A stretch of DNA of 13,195 nucleotides, from contig JACRCS010000117.1 of NCBI GenBank assembly GCA_016218905.1, positions 1 through 13,195 on the forward strand. The letters are read 5' to 3'. Below the pieces are notes generated by a model, which was not told the origin of the DNA, searched no databases, and was given only the letters and a program-made list of their open reading frames with translations. Numbering within the stretch: position 1 is the first letter of the stretch; each line of letters opens with the position of its first letter. Source of the DNA: Deltaproteobacteria bacterium (GTDB lineage: Bacteria > Desulfobacterota_C > Deferrisomatia > Deferrisomatales > JACRMM01). This document shows, in pieces, positions 1 to 7,374 of this stretch. Position numbers and translations under genes: made by a program.

Positions 1-474
1 CTCCTCCCTGCGCGCGGGGCCGAAGTAGAGCGCGCCGGCGACGAAGTTCTGTCGCATCCGCACGTGGCGGGCGGCCATGATGTTGTCTTCGGTGCTGAGC
101 CCGGCGTAGAGCGCGATGTTCTGGAAGGACCGGGCGATCCCGAGCTGGGCCAGCCGGTCGGGACGCTCCCGGGTGATCGGGCGGCCCTCGAAGGTGATCT
201 CACCCTTCTGGGGCTTGTAGAACCCGCTGATGCAGTTTAGGAGGGCGGTCTTGCCGGCACCGTTCGGGCCGATGACGGCGAGGATCTCGTTCTCGCGGAG
301 GTCCACGCTCACCTCCGAGAGGGCCGTGACGCCTCCGAAGGAGAGGGAGAGGTTATCGATACGCAGCCGGACCTCTCCGCGGGCCCGGGTGCCCCCGCCG
401 GCGGACGCTGAGGAAGCCCCAGGAAGCGGTCCGGCCGAAGCCGGGGGCGGGGAGCGGGTCAGGGGAGCGTCCAC
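1..474 (-). CDS. livG: Branched-chain amino-acid ABC transporter ATP-binding protein LivG, 5' part only
   Basis: This is the ATPase subunit of a high-affinity branched-chain amino-acid (HAAT/Liv) importer; it would sit on the cytoplasmic face and power uptake. The 158 visible residues read on the minus strand and show Walker A GPNGAGKT at about 69-76, the Q-loop glutamine in ARSFQNI at about 118, and the LivG-type stretch that follows (LYAGLSTEDNIMAARH). The signature motif and Walker B lie beyond the window edge. The GTG at 474 is the only reasonable in-frame start seen. It gives an unusual Pro/Ala/Ser/Gly-rich extension of about 35 residues before the usual family start (VRLRIDNLSLSFGG), and it lacks a good Shine-Dalgarno. 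A strong SD-ATG lies just upstream in another frame (see 459-513), so the true start is uncertain. No permease gene lies directly upstream, so livG probably begins its own transcript. LivG and LptB-type ATPases look alike; the post-Q-loop sequence favours LivG. Confidence 0.88.
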   Translation of the reverse strand, partial: MDAPLTRSPPPASAGPLPGASSASAGGGTRARGEVRLRIDNLSLSFGGVTALSEVSVDLRENEILAVIGPNGAGKTALLNCISGFYKPQKGEITFEGRPITRERPDRLAQLGIARSFQNIALYAGLSTEDNIMAARHVRMRQNFVAGALYFGPARREE

Positions 475-513
475 GGGACGACCGGAGCGGTGGCGAGGCT
501 CATTCTCCCTCCT
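459..513 (-). other. Strong SD-ATG with a 14-codon reading frame overlapping the livG start
   Basis: On the minus strand AGGAGGG (513-507) sits three bases before ATG (503-501). That frame reads MSLATAPVVPWTLP and stops at TGA (461-459), 13 bases beyond the first base of the livG GTG. It is the best translation-initiation signal in this gap, but it is one frame off from livG. It could be a leader peptide coupled to livG, or the real livG start separated from its gene by a one-base indel in the G/C-rich stretch. I cannot tell which. Confidence 0.4.
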
Positions 514-953
514 GGAGCGTTGGACGTCCCTTCCTACGTCACCTCGTCGGAAGAAAGCAAGCAGTATCGAGAGTTCGTTTGTAAGGTTCCCTAGTGAGGC
601 GGGGAAGCGCTCGCCGGTTGCCACCGTTCCGACCGAAAGCCTGCACTTCGGCTGGGGTTTTTCCGCGTCGGCGGCTTGTTCAGTCGCAACGAACGCTTTT
701 TCGAATTCGTGGATTCGTAGGCGAGCCGCGGGGGAGGGGCACCCTGCGGCGACAAGGGCACGGCGGGAGGACGACCGATCGGCGCCGGTACGACGGCGCC
801 ACCGGGAAGGCACCGTGAGGGCGTGTCCTTCGCCGCCGGGCGGCACGGGAGGCGGTTCGCCGGCCCGGGGCGAGGCCGAAGCCTTCTGGGGCCGGCGAGC
901 CCGGAGCTGAAAGACCCGGGACGGGTCCTTTCAGCTCCGGGCCGAGCGTGCGG
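475..953. other. Intergenic gap between the secreted propeller gene and livG
   Basis: About 480 bases without a supportable gene. Open frames crossing it on either strand have low-complexity Arg/Pro/Gly-rich translations and no recognisable motif. The part next to the propeller gene holds two large hairpins (858-897 and 899-942); the part next to livG holds the AGGAGGG-ATG signal. I found no convincing -35/-10 pair for livG. Confidence 0.5.
858..942 (-). terminator. Tandem hairpins after the propeller gene, probable transcript end
   Basis: Starting 12 bases past the stop codon of the minus-strand gene is a 20-bp stem (899-918 with 922-942, loop GGA, one bulged C at 928). Directly after it comes a second dyad, CGCCGGCCC (858-866) with GGGCCGGCG (889-897). 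Neither is followed by a T tract on the minus strand, so this is not a classical intrinsic terminator. It may be a 3'-end-stabilising structure, or aid factor-dependent termination. Confidence 0.5.
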
Positions 954-3900
954 CTAGGGCAGACTCGAGTCGTACCGCTGCCCGTCGTCCGCGCAGTCGT
1001 CCTTCCGGTCATGGGGCACGCAGACCGTTACCGCGCCCGTGCAGCCCTCGCCGAAGCTGTCGACGGCCGTGAAGCTCACCCGGTAGACCCGGCCGTTGCC
1101 CAGGCCGGCGCGCTCGGCCCTTAGGAGGGTCTGCGCACCTTGGAGGACCGCGTCGGGGCTCGTGTCCCCGTCTCCGAGGCCGTCGGTCGGCTCATCCTGA
1201 GTCACGGCCGTGACTTCGACGGTGACCTGGCCGTTCTCCGGATCCGCGATCTCGGCGATGCTCATCGGCAGCAGTTTGTGATTGGGCGGCCAGAGCGAAG
1301 CCACGCTCGACTGGGCGAGATCACAGCGGGGCGGATCGTTGACGTTGAGCACGGTTACCGCCACCTCGTCGGAGTCGGAGGCGCCCAGTGTGTCCGTGAC
1401 CGTAAGCTCGAACACCAGCACGGCCCCGCCGGCACCGACCAGCGGCGCGGAGAAGGTCGGAGTCTGTGCCGACTCGTCGGAGAGCGGCACCGCCGGTCCG
1501 GAGACTTGTCTCCACGAGAAGGCGAGCGCGTCGCCGTCCGGATCCGAGCTCCTCGACCCGTTCAGGGTGACGAGGCTCCCTTCGTTCTTCGTCTGATCGC
1601 GGCCCGCCTTCGCCACCGGAGGATGATTGACGTTCTCGACGAAGATGCTCACCTCGTCCGGGCGGACCGAGTTCTCGATCCCGTCGCTGACGGTCAGGGC
1701 GAACACGAGGGTCTCGCCCGCCGGCCCCTCCGCGGGAGCGCTAAAGGAAGGGCTCGCTGAGGTGGGATCCGAGAGCGTCACGGGGGTGCCCGAGAGCTGG
1801 AGCCAGGAGTAGTAGGCGATCGGCTCGTCGTCGAGGTCATAGCTGTGTGTTCCGTCCAGAGTGACGAGCGTCCCTTCCTGGACCCTCTCGGGCCCATCGG
1901 CATCCGCGACGGGAGCGTGGTTCACGTTCTTCACCGTCACGTCGACGGTATCGGTCGCCGTGGCCGAACCGTCGCTCACCGTGAGCTGGAACGTCAGCGT
2001 CTCACCGCCGGCCGGAACGGCAGGGGCGGTGAAGGACGGCCGGGCGGTATCACTGGCCTGCAGAGTGACCGAAGTTCCCGCGAGTTGGATCCAGGAGTAC
2101 GTCAGCGTGTCGCCGTCCGGGTCCACGGAAGCCGAGCCGTTCAGGGGGACCCAGGTTCCCTCGTCGACGCTCTGGTCGGCGCCTGCAACGGCGACGGGCG
2201 GCTCGTTGACGTTGAGGTGCAGGACCTGCAGGCCCATCATGCCCGTACCGGCAAAGATCGTCTTGCCGGATACCCCAACTCCCCAACCGAACTGTCCGTT
2301 CATCCTCGCCGGGTACGCCGGCGCGACCTGGATCGGAGCGGACGGGTCGGAGACGTCGAGCACGAGCAGGCTCGAGTTGTCCGCCACGTAGGCGTACGTC
2401 CCCGAAATCGTCACCCCTTGGGCGTCTCCCGGAGTATCGAAGGACCCAGCCGAGGAGGGCGCCGCCGGGTCGGTGACGTCGATGATCCGGAGCCCGGCGC
2501 TCCCGTCCGCCACGTAGGCGTAATGCCCGGACAGTTTCACGGCCTTCGCGATGCCCGGGGTGTCGAGCGAGCCGACGATCCTCAAGTTCGCGGCGTCCGT
2601 GAGGTCGATCACCTGCAGCCCGCTCGCCCCGTCGGCTACGTAGGCGTACGGCCACAGGACCTCGACGGCGTAGGCGGAAGCGGGGGTGTCGAGCGAGCTC
2701 ACGTAGACCGGGCTCGCCGGAGCGGTTACGTCGAGGACCACGAGGCCGTTGTCTCCGTCCGCGACGTAGGCGTAGTTGCCGGCGAACGCGATCCCCCGCG
2801 CCGCTCCCGAAGGAGAAGAGCGCGGCCAGCTGTAGGCCGCTACCCGCACGAGGCTGGCGGGATCGGAGAGGTCGAAGACCTCCAGGCCCCGATAGTCGTG
2901 CGGCGCATAGAGGAGCGTGCCCCTGACGGCGAGGTTGTAGTAGTTGGCGACTTCCCCACCCCAGACGATCTCGTACGTGCTGGTCCAGCGGGGTGCCGCG
3001 GGGTCGCTGACGTCGATGGCCCGCAGGCCCCCGTTCCCCTCCGCCCCGTAGACGTAACCGCCCGAGAGGACGAGGGTCTCCAGAACGCCGACGGGCGGAG
3101 CGTAGACCGCGACGCCGGGCGACCCGGGCTCGCCCAGCAGGATGTGCCCGTACCACTGGCCGGGCTCCTTAGGCTGGGCGACGAGGTTCGGGATGTTCAT
3201 GACCTGGAGGGAGTGTCCGCCCATCGCGACGAAGGCGTAGTCCCCGACGAGCCGCACGTCGCTGCCGGAGCCCAGCGGGTGAAAGGCACCGAGGACGACG
3301 GGCTGGGCCGGCGTCTTGACGTCTATGATCCACAAACCCTGCGTGTCCGGCCACCGCGGGTCCCAGACGCCCTCGGTGCCGCCTCCCACCGCGACGTAGG
3401 CCCATCCGTCCCGGACGACGACGTTTCTGGCCCAGGCGATATTGGTCGGGAGAGGGACGGGCGCCCCGAACACCATGGACTGGAAGGCGACGTAAGAAGG
3501 ATGGGTCGGGTCGGAGACGTCGAGGATCAGGAGGCCCGAATTCGCTGCGACGTAGGCGTAACCGCCCGCGACGGCGACACCTCGAAACAACCGCCCCGAC
3601 GACGGCAGCACGCTGTACGCCCCCTTCTGAACCGGGTGGGTCGGATCGGTCACGTCGACGATGACGAGGTTGAACCGCGCGGCCAGGTAGGCGTAGTCCC
3701 CTTCCACGACGACGTTGTAGACCGAGTAGCGGTTGCCCGAAGAGTTCCGAAACTCCATGGAGCTCAAGAGCTCGGGGGCGCTCGGGTTGGAGACGTCCAG
3801 GATGTGGAGGCTCCCGTTGCCGGTGAGATACACGCGCGAGCCCACGACCGCGACTCCATACGAGTCTATGTCGGGCGGGCAGAAGGAGCCCACTTCGTGC

Positions 3901-4289
3901 GGATTGCCGGGGTCCAAAACGTCGAGGATCCGCAAGCCCCCCGTCGCGGCCGCGGCGTACGCGTAGTTGCCGGAGACGACGACGTCCCGGACGAAGTCCG
4001 GCAGGAGCCCGCTCCTCGCGACCGTCTGGATGTTCAAGGGATCGGCGATATCGATCACCGCCAGCCGCGGCCCTTCGCCGGCATAGGCGTACCGGCCCTG
4101 AATGTCCACTCCCATGGTGGCCCCGCCCAACTGGCCGACCGGATCGATCCCGGTCTCCGTCGCGGACACCGGGAAGACGACGACGCCGGAGGAGAAGAGT
4201 AAGACCAGGGCACAGAGCAGGACGGGGGCCCATCCGCTCCTCGGCCGGGACGGCCCATCCGATACGGGCTTGTGCGGGGACGTTTCCAT
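954..4289 (-). CDS. Secreted LVIVD-repeat beta-propeller protein with three PKD-type domains and a WPPNHK C-terminal domain
   Basis: A 1111-residue exported protein. An ATG at 4289 is preceded by GGGAGGAG at good spacing. The next 43 residues look like a signal peptide (Arg at 15 and 17, hydrophobic core about 21-42, cleavage after VSA). Residues about 55-692 hold 14 repeats of roughly 40-50 residues of the LVIVD type, with the pattern YAYVADG..GL.VIDVTDP; the strand motif recurs near 76, 119, 161, 208, 253, 319, 361, 422, 469, 516, 558, 600, 641 and 687. Fourteen blades would fit two seven-bladed propellers (inference). Three PKD/cadherin-like domains follow (about 695-789, 790-888, 889-984), each with an NxPPVA-type start and a (D/N)GSxSxDPDGD-type acidic loop that could bind calcium. 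The C-terminus has the LWPPNHK motif (999-1005) common in extracellular multidomain proteins, and four cysteines (989, 1083, 1090, 1099). No membrane anchor or sorting signal is visible, so it is probably secreted or surface-associated. The ligand is unknown. The frame stays open upstream to an ATG at 4457, but that would bury the signal peptide. Confidence 0.85.
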   Translation of the reverse strand: METSPHKPVSDGPSRPRSGWAPVLLCALVLLFSSGVVVFPVSATETGIDPVGQLGGATMGVDIQGRYAYAGEGPRLAVIDIADPLNIQTVARSGLLPDFVRDVVVSGNYAYAAAATGGLRILDVLDPGNPHEVGSFCPPDIDSYGVAVVGSRVYLTGNGSLHILDVSNPSAPELLSSMEFRNSSGNRYSVYNVVVEGDYAYLAARFNLVIVDVTDPTHPVQKGAYSVLPSSGRLFRGVAVAGGYAYVAANSGLLILDVSDPTHPSYVAFQSMVFGAPVPLPTNIAWARNVVVRDGWAYVAVGGGTEGVWDPRWPDTQGLWIIDVKTPAQPVVLGAFHPLGSGSDVRLVGDYAFVAMGGHSLQVMNIPNLVAQPKEPGQWYGHILLGEPGSPGVAVYAPPVGVLETLVLSGGYVYGAEGNGGLRAIDVSDPAAPRWTSTYEIVWGGEVANYYNLAVRGTLLYAPHDYRGLEVFDLSDPASLVRVAAYSWPRSSPSGAARGIAFAGNYAYVADGDNGLVVLDVTAPASPVYVSSLDTPASAYAVEVLWPYAYVADGASGLQVIDLTDAANLRIVGSLDTPGIAKAVKLSGHYAYVADGSAGLRIIDVTDPAAPSSAGSFDTPGDAQGVTISGTYAYVADNSSLLVLDVSDPSAPIQVAPAYPARMNGQFGWGVGVSGKTIFAGTGMMGLQVLHLNVNEPPVAVAGADQSVDEGTWVPLNGSASVDPDGDTLTYSWIQLAGTSVTLQASDTARPSFTAPAVPAGGETLTFQLTVSDGSATATDTVDVTVKNVNHAPVADADGPERVQEGTLVTLDGTHSYDLDDEPIAYYSWLQLSGTPVTLSDPTSASPSFSAPAEGPAGETLVFALTVSDGIENSVRPDEVSIFVENVNHPPVAKAGRDQTKNEGSLVTLNGSRSSDPDGDALAFSWRQVSGPAVPLSDESAQTPTFSAPLVGAGGAVLVFELTVTDTLGASDSDEVAVTVLNVNDPPRCDLAQSSVASLWPPNHKLLPMSIAEIADPENGQVTVEVTAVTQDEPTDGLGDGDTSPDAVLQGAQTLLRAERAGLGNGRVYRVSFTAVDSFGEGCTGAVTVCVPHDRKDDCADDGQRYDSSLP

Positions 4290-4477
4290 CGTTCTCCTCC
4301 CGTTCTTGCCATCCGTGGCGTTTGCGGCGAAAAAAGCGGGAAAGAGCCCGGACGGCGGTCCAGGCTCCCGATTCGGAAGCTCACGCGGGCAGAGAGGATT
4401 GGTTCGAAGAGTTCCGGAGAGACCTGAGGGATCGAGGCGCGCGCGTCCCGCTTGCATGGGGCCCCTCTCCTACGAAC

Positions 4478-4501
4478 TGCAAAGCTGCAAAAGGATGCAA
4501 A
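4478..4501. repeat. Three TGCAAA direct repeats
   Basis: TGCAAA occurs at 4478-4483, 4486-4491 and 4496-4501, with start-to-start steps of 8 and 10 bases. A cluster this tight in a 68%-GC-like background, in a divergent intergenic region, could be a protein-binding array. It could also be chance; no known regulator site is recognised. Confidence 0.35.
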
Positions 4502-4577
4502 TGAAAGCAGGGCGATCGGTCAGGCCGTCCTCGAATGCGAGAGCACGGGGACCTTCGGGGCGCTAACTTCCAGCGTG

Positions 4578-4600
4578 GTTGTGCCGGACGGGCGCACAAC
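4578..4600. promoter_or_regulatory. Inverted repeat GTTGTGC-N9-GCACAAC
   Basis: A perfect 7-bp dyad (4578-4584 with 4594-4600) around a 9-base GC-rich centre, about 180 bases before the LuxR-type gene. It shares the GTGC...GCAC core with the palindrome at 4679-4693, but with a different spacer. Its role as an operator is inferred from position and symmetry only. Confidence 0.4.
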
Positions 4601-4675
4601 TGTCGAGTCGTCCGGGTGTCGACCGCCGCAACTTCCTGTCATCCATCCTGTCGACCCCTACTTCGACGACGGCTG

Positions 4676-4705
4676 TTTACGTGCAGGGCACGTTTGCCGT
4701 AAAAG
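4676..4705 (+). promoter_or_regulatory. Candidate promoter with a palindromic operator in the spacer
   Basis: TTTACG (4676-4681), 18 bases, then TAAAAG (4700-4705): four of six matches to each sigma-70 hexamer. The spacer overlaps a perfect palindrome, ACGTGC-AGG-GCACGT (4679-4693), a classical place for a repressor to sit. It lies 73 bases before the LuxR-type start codon, so it could drive that gene under feedback control. There is no experimental support. Confidence 0.4.
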
Positions 4706-4778
4706 GTAGGGGAATCGGCCGGCGAACCGACGCAGGGGGGCGTCCGGAGCGCATTACCGCCGCATCGAAGGCGCTTGA

Positions 4779-6056
4779 ATGGCTTTTCCCGCCGCGGCCC
4801 TCGCGGGCTACACCCTGTGGCTCCTCTCTCTTCCGATGGAGGGGTTTCTGCTGGGCTGCGCCGGCGGCGCAACTTCCCTTCTCTTCTTCCTTTTCCCGCA
4901 CGTCGCCTCGCTCTTCCTCTCGTCGCGGCTGCCGCGGCAAGCCTTTGCGGGCATCTCGCGCCTCGCCGGTCTGACGGCCGTGGCGGGGACGCTCCTCTTC
5001 CCCCTCTGGCCCGAGTGCTCGAAGGCTCTCCTCGTGGCCCTAGGGGTCCTCTCCGGCCCCGTCGCCCTTCGCGCCGGAGCCATCGTCAAGGCGGACCGGG
5101 ATCCCCAGTACTGTGCGGCCTCGTCCCTGATCGCCGCGAACCTGCTCCTGGCCGCGCTCGTCCCGGCCCCCGTTCCGTTCTGGCACAAGCTGGTTCTGGT
5201 GGGTCTCGCCCTCTCCGTCCCGGTCCTGACGGAGCTTCCGGGGCAGCCGATCGCCGCGCTTCCGGGCGCCTCGCCACCTCCTCGCCGGGAACCCCTCAGC
5301 AGCTATCTTCCGCTGATCTTCGTCTTTCACCTCGTCAGCGGAATCTTCTACGGGAGCCTCATGCCGGCCTACGAGCGCGTCCGCCTGCTTCCGGCCGTCG
5401 AGCTCGTCTTCTACGTGGCCGCGGTCCTGCTCGCGCTGAAACCGTTCGCCCGCGAAATGGAAAGGGCACTCACGGGCGCCGTCCTCCTCAGTATGAGCTC
5501 GCTCGGCCTGTTTCTCGCGCAGACGGTCGAGTCGATCCACCTGAGCATGTTCGCCATGCAGGCCGCCGCCGGTTTCATGGACGTGTTCGTGCTCTTCCTG
5601 CTGCTGGGCCAGGACGACCCGATCGACGCCTTCGGCGTCGGCCTGGGCACGCTCTGCTCCGGGATCCTCGCCGGGAACCTGGTGTCCCTCTTCCTGGGCA
5701 ATCTGCCGGGGGCGATCCCCCTAATCGGCAACATGGCCCTGAACCTCGCGCTGCTGGCCCTCTACTGGCTGGGCAGGAGGACCCCGGCCCAAGCGCCGGT
5801 GCCGCTCCCGGTCGAGCCGGAGGAGCGCCCCGCCGCGGCCCATCGGCTGCCGCCGGGCCTGCACGCCCGCCTATCCGCCATGGAGCGGTCCGTGCTGAGC
5901 GCGATCCTGAACGGGTCGACCTTCAGGGAAGCGGCGGCGGAGTTGGCGGTCTCGGAGTCGTCGATCAAGACCTACATGAGAAGGATCTACGAGAAGGCGG
6001 GGGTTCGAGGGAAAGACGCGCTCCTCGCCCTGCTCTCACCCGAGGGCGAGGCCTGA
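4779..6056 (+). CDS. Polytopic membrane protein with a C-terminal LuxR-type helix-turn-helix
   Basis: A 425-residue protein. Residues about 8-335 are a run of hydrophobic segments (roughly ten to twelve, resembling an MFS-like sensor module), with a proline-rich loop near 160-172 between the two halves. After a Pro/Glu linker (335-360), residues 363-420 form a LuxR/GerE HTH: LSAMERSVLSAILNGSTFREAAAELAVS leads into the recognition helix SESSIKTYMRRIYEKAGV and then the usual DALL end. This architecture is a membrane-anchored one-component regulator that would bind DNA from the membrane; no receiver domain or autoinducer domain is present. The start chosen is the ATG at 4779 with GAAGG about seven bases ahead. 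The DUF1786 gene starts 50 bases after the stop, so the two are probably co-transcribed. The ligand and target genes are unknown; the dyads upstream are the natural first candidates. The HTH assignment is firm; calling the membrane part MFS-like is less so. Confidence 0.85.
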   Translation: MAFPAAALAGYTLWLLSLPMEGFLLGCAGGATSLLFFLFPHVASLFLSSRLPRQAFAGISRLAGLTAVAGTLLFPLWPECSKALLVALGVLSGPVALRAGAIVKADRDPQYCAASSLIAANLLLAALVPAPVPFWHKLVLVGLALSVPVLTELPGQPIAALPGASPPPRREPLSSYLPLIFVFHLVSGIFYGSLMPAYERVRLLPAVELVFYVAAVLLALKPFAREMERALTGAVLLSMSSLGLFLAQTVESIHLSMFAMQAAAGFMDVFVLFLLLGQDDPIDAFGVGLGTLCSGILAGNLVSLFLGNLPGAIPLIGNMALNLALLALYWLGRRTPAQAPVPLPVEPEERPAAAHRLPPGLHARLSAMERSVLSAILNGSTFREAAAELAVSESSIKTYMRRIYEKAGVRGKDALLALLSPEGEA

Positions 6057-6106
6057 AAAGGGCGGTCGGCCGCGAGGCGCACGAGAGCTACGAAACAGGT
6101 GAGCCA

Positions 6107-7180
6107 ATGACCTTTCTGATGATCGACATCGGCGCCGGGACCATGGATCTGCTCTGGTACGAGAGCGCCACGGGGGAGCACTACAAGGCGGTGGCTCCTT
6201 CGCCGGTGCGGGACGTCGCCCGCCGGCTCGCCGAGACCACCGGCTCCCTCGTCGTGACCGGAGTGGAGATGGGCGGCGGCCCGGTCAGCGAACTCCTGCG
6301 GGCGCGCGCGCGCTCGGCCGACGTGGTCATGTCGGCCGCAGCCGCGGCCACGCTCCACCACGATCCGGAGCGCGTTCGCGGCTGGGGAATCCGCGTCGAG
6401 GACCCGCCGGCCCTAGGGCGCTGCCTGGCCGATCCGACCTACACTCCGGTAACCCTCGGGGACGTCCAGTCTCGGCGGATCACCGAGCTCCTCGCCGGGC
6501 TCGGTCTACCTCCCGAGGTCGACGTCGTTGCCCTCTGCGCGCAGGACCACGGCGTGGCGCCGGAGGGGACGTCGCACCTCGACTTCCGCCAGAGCCAGTT
6601 CCGGTCGCGGCTCGACGAGAACCCCTCGCCGCGCGCGCTCCTCTTCCGCGGGGACGAAGTGCCCGCGAGCTTCAACCGGCTGCGAAGCATCGCCCAGACC
6701 GCGGCCGAGCTGAGACCGGCGGAGGTCTACGTACTGGACAGCGGCATGGCCGCAATCCTCGGCGCGACCCAGGACGTGCAACTCGCGGGAAAGCGCGCCG
6801 CGATCGTGCTCGACATCGCGACCTCCCACACGGTGGCCGCCGTGGTCGCCGAGGGCGACCTTGCCGGCTACTTCGAGTACCACACGCGAGACGTCACGCT
6901 CGAACGGCTGGAGACCCTGCTGCCCGCGCTCGCCGACGGTCGGATCGACCACGCCACCCTCCTCGCCGAAGGCGGCCACGGCGCCTACCTGCGCCGGGCC
7001 GTAGGCTTCGACCGGATCGAGACGATCCTCGCCACGGGCCCCAAGCGCCGCCTGGTGGCCGGGTCGAGCTTTCCGATCACCTGGGGCGCTCCGTGGGGAG
7101 ACAACATGATGACCGGGACCGTCGGGCTGCTGGAGGCCGTCCGCCGCCGGAAGGGGTTGGCGCCGATTCAATACCTCTAA
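6107..7180 (+). CDS. DUF1786 family protein, ASKHA (actin/Hsp70/hexokinase-like) fold
   Basis: A 357-residue soluble protein of unknown function, recognised as DUF1786. It opens with a phosphate-1-like loop, MIDIGAGTMDLL (5-16), and has a second one, VLDIATSHTVAAV (234-246), as in the ASKHA ATPase superfamily. Other family-like landmarks are MGGGPV (55-60), CAQDHG (144-149), EGGHGAY (288-294) and the C-terminal WGAPWGDNMMTGTVGLL (326-342). Some database entries for this family carry a pyruvate formate-lyase activating label; nothing here supports that, since there is no radical-SAM CxxxCxxC motif. The ATG at 6107 has AGGTGA seven bases or so upstream. The same frame stays open far upstream through the regulator gene, but that part is an out-of-frame shadow. 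Its place directly after the membrane LuxR gene suggests that they work together or answer the same signal. Confidence 0.8.
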   Translation: MTFLMIDIGAGTMDLLWYESATGEHYKAVAPSPVRDVARRLAETTGSLVVTGVEMGGGPVSELLRARARSADVVMSAAAAATLHHDPERVRGWGIRVEDPPALGRCLADPTYTPVTLGDVQSRRITELLAGLGLPPEVDVVALCAQDHGVAPEGTSHLDFRQSQFRSRLDENPSPRALLFRGDEVPASFNRLRSIAQTAAELRPAEVYVLDSGMAAILGATQDVQLAGKRAAIVLDIATSHTVAAVVAEGDLAGYFEYHTRDVTLERLETLLPALADGRIDHATLLAEGGHGAYLRRAVGFDRIETILATGPKRRLVAGSSFPITWGAPWGDNMMTGTVGLLEAVRRRKGLAPIQYL

Positions 7181-7314
7181 GCAGGACGGGCGGTCGCGCT
7201 TCAGGTATGGTCTCTGCCGGTACTCAGCCGGGACGCAGTGAGAGCTTTCGAGCTTCTGGAACAGACGGTTTGCCCGTAGAGTCGCTCGAAATCTCTCGCG
7301 AAAAAGAGAGAGAC

Positions 7315-7344
7315 TTGGTAGCTCTCGGGCAAGCGTGCTATTTT
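7315..7344 (+). promoter_or_regulatory. Candidate sigma-70 promoter for the EamA transporter
   Basis: TTGGTA (7315-7320), an 18-base spacer, then TATTTT (7339-7344), about 30 bases before the start codon. It lies in a relatively AT-rich patch of the 194-base gap after the DUF1786 gene. A TCTCTC/GAGAGA dyad (about 7292-7313) precedes it. Position and hexamers are the only evidence. Confidence 0.5.
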
Positions 7345-7374
7345 CGGGTCCTCTCCTAACCAGGTCGGTCTCCG

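Larger units (their letters stand above)
4290..4778. other. Divergent control region between the propeller gene and the membrane LuxR gene
   Basis: About 490 bases with no credible gene, lying between two divergently read genes. It contains a triple TGCAAA cluster (4478-4501), a 7-bp inverted repeat (4578-4600) and a promoter-like element whose spacer is a palindrome (4676-4705). These are listed separately. Short frames crossing it look like non-coding translation. Confidence 0.55.

Noticed and set aside
230..910. 226-codon plus-strand frame at the left end
   Set aside because: Its first part is antisense to livG including the Walker A region, and the rest crosses the hairpin-bearing gap with low-complexity sequence.
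1845..4202. 785-codon open frame on the plus strand opposite the propeller gene
   Set aside because: Its translation is Arg/Val/Asp/Gly-rich with no domain and mirrors the repeats of the real gene; long antisense frames are expected at this GC content.
4775..6106. Upstream extension of the DUF1786 frame to 4775
   Set aside because: This part is out of frame with the LuxR-type membrane gene, is Arg/Pro/Gly-rich, and the DUF1786 family starts at the ATG at 6107 with its own SD.
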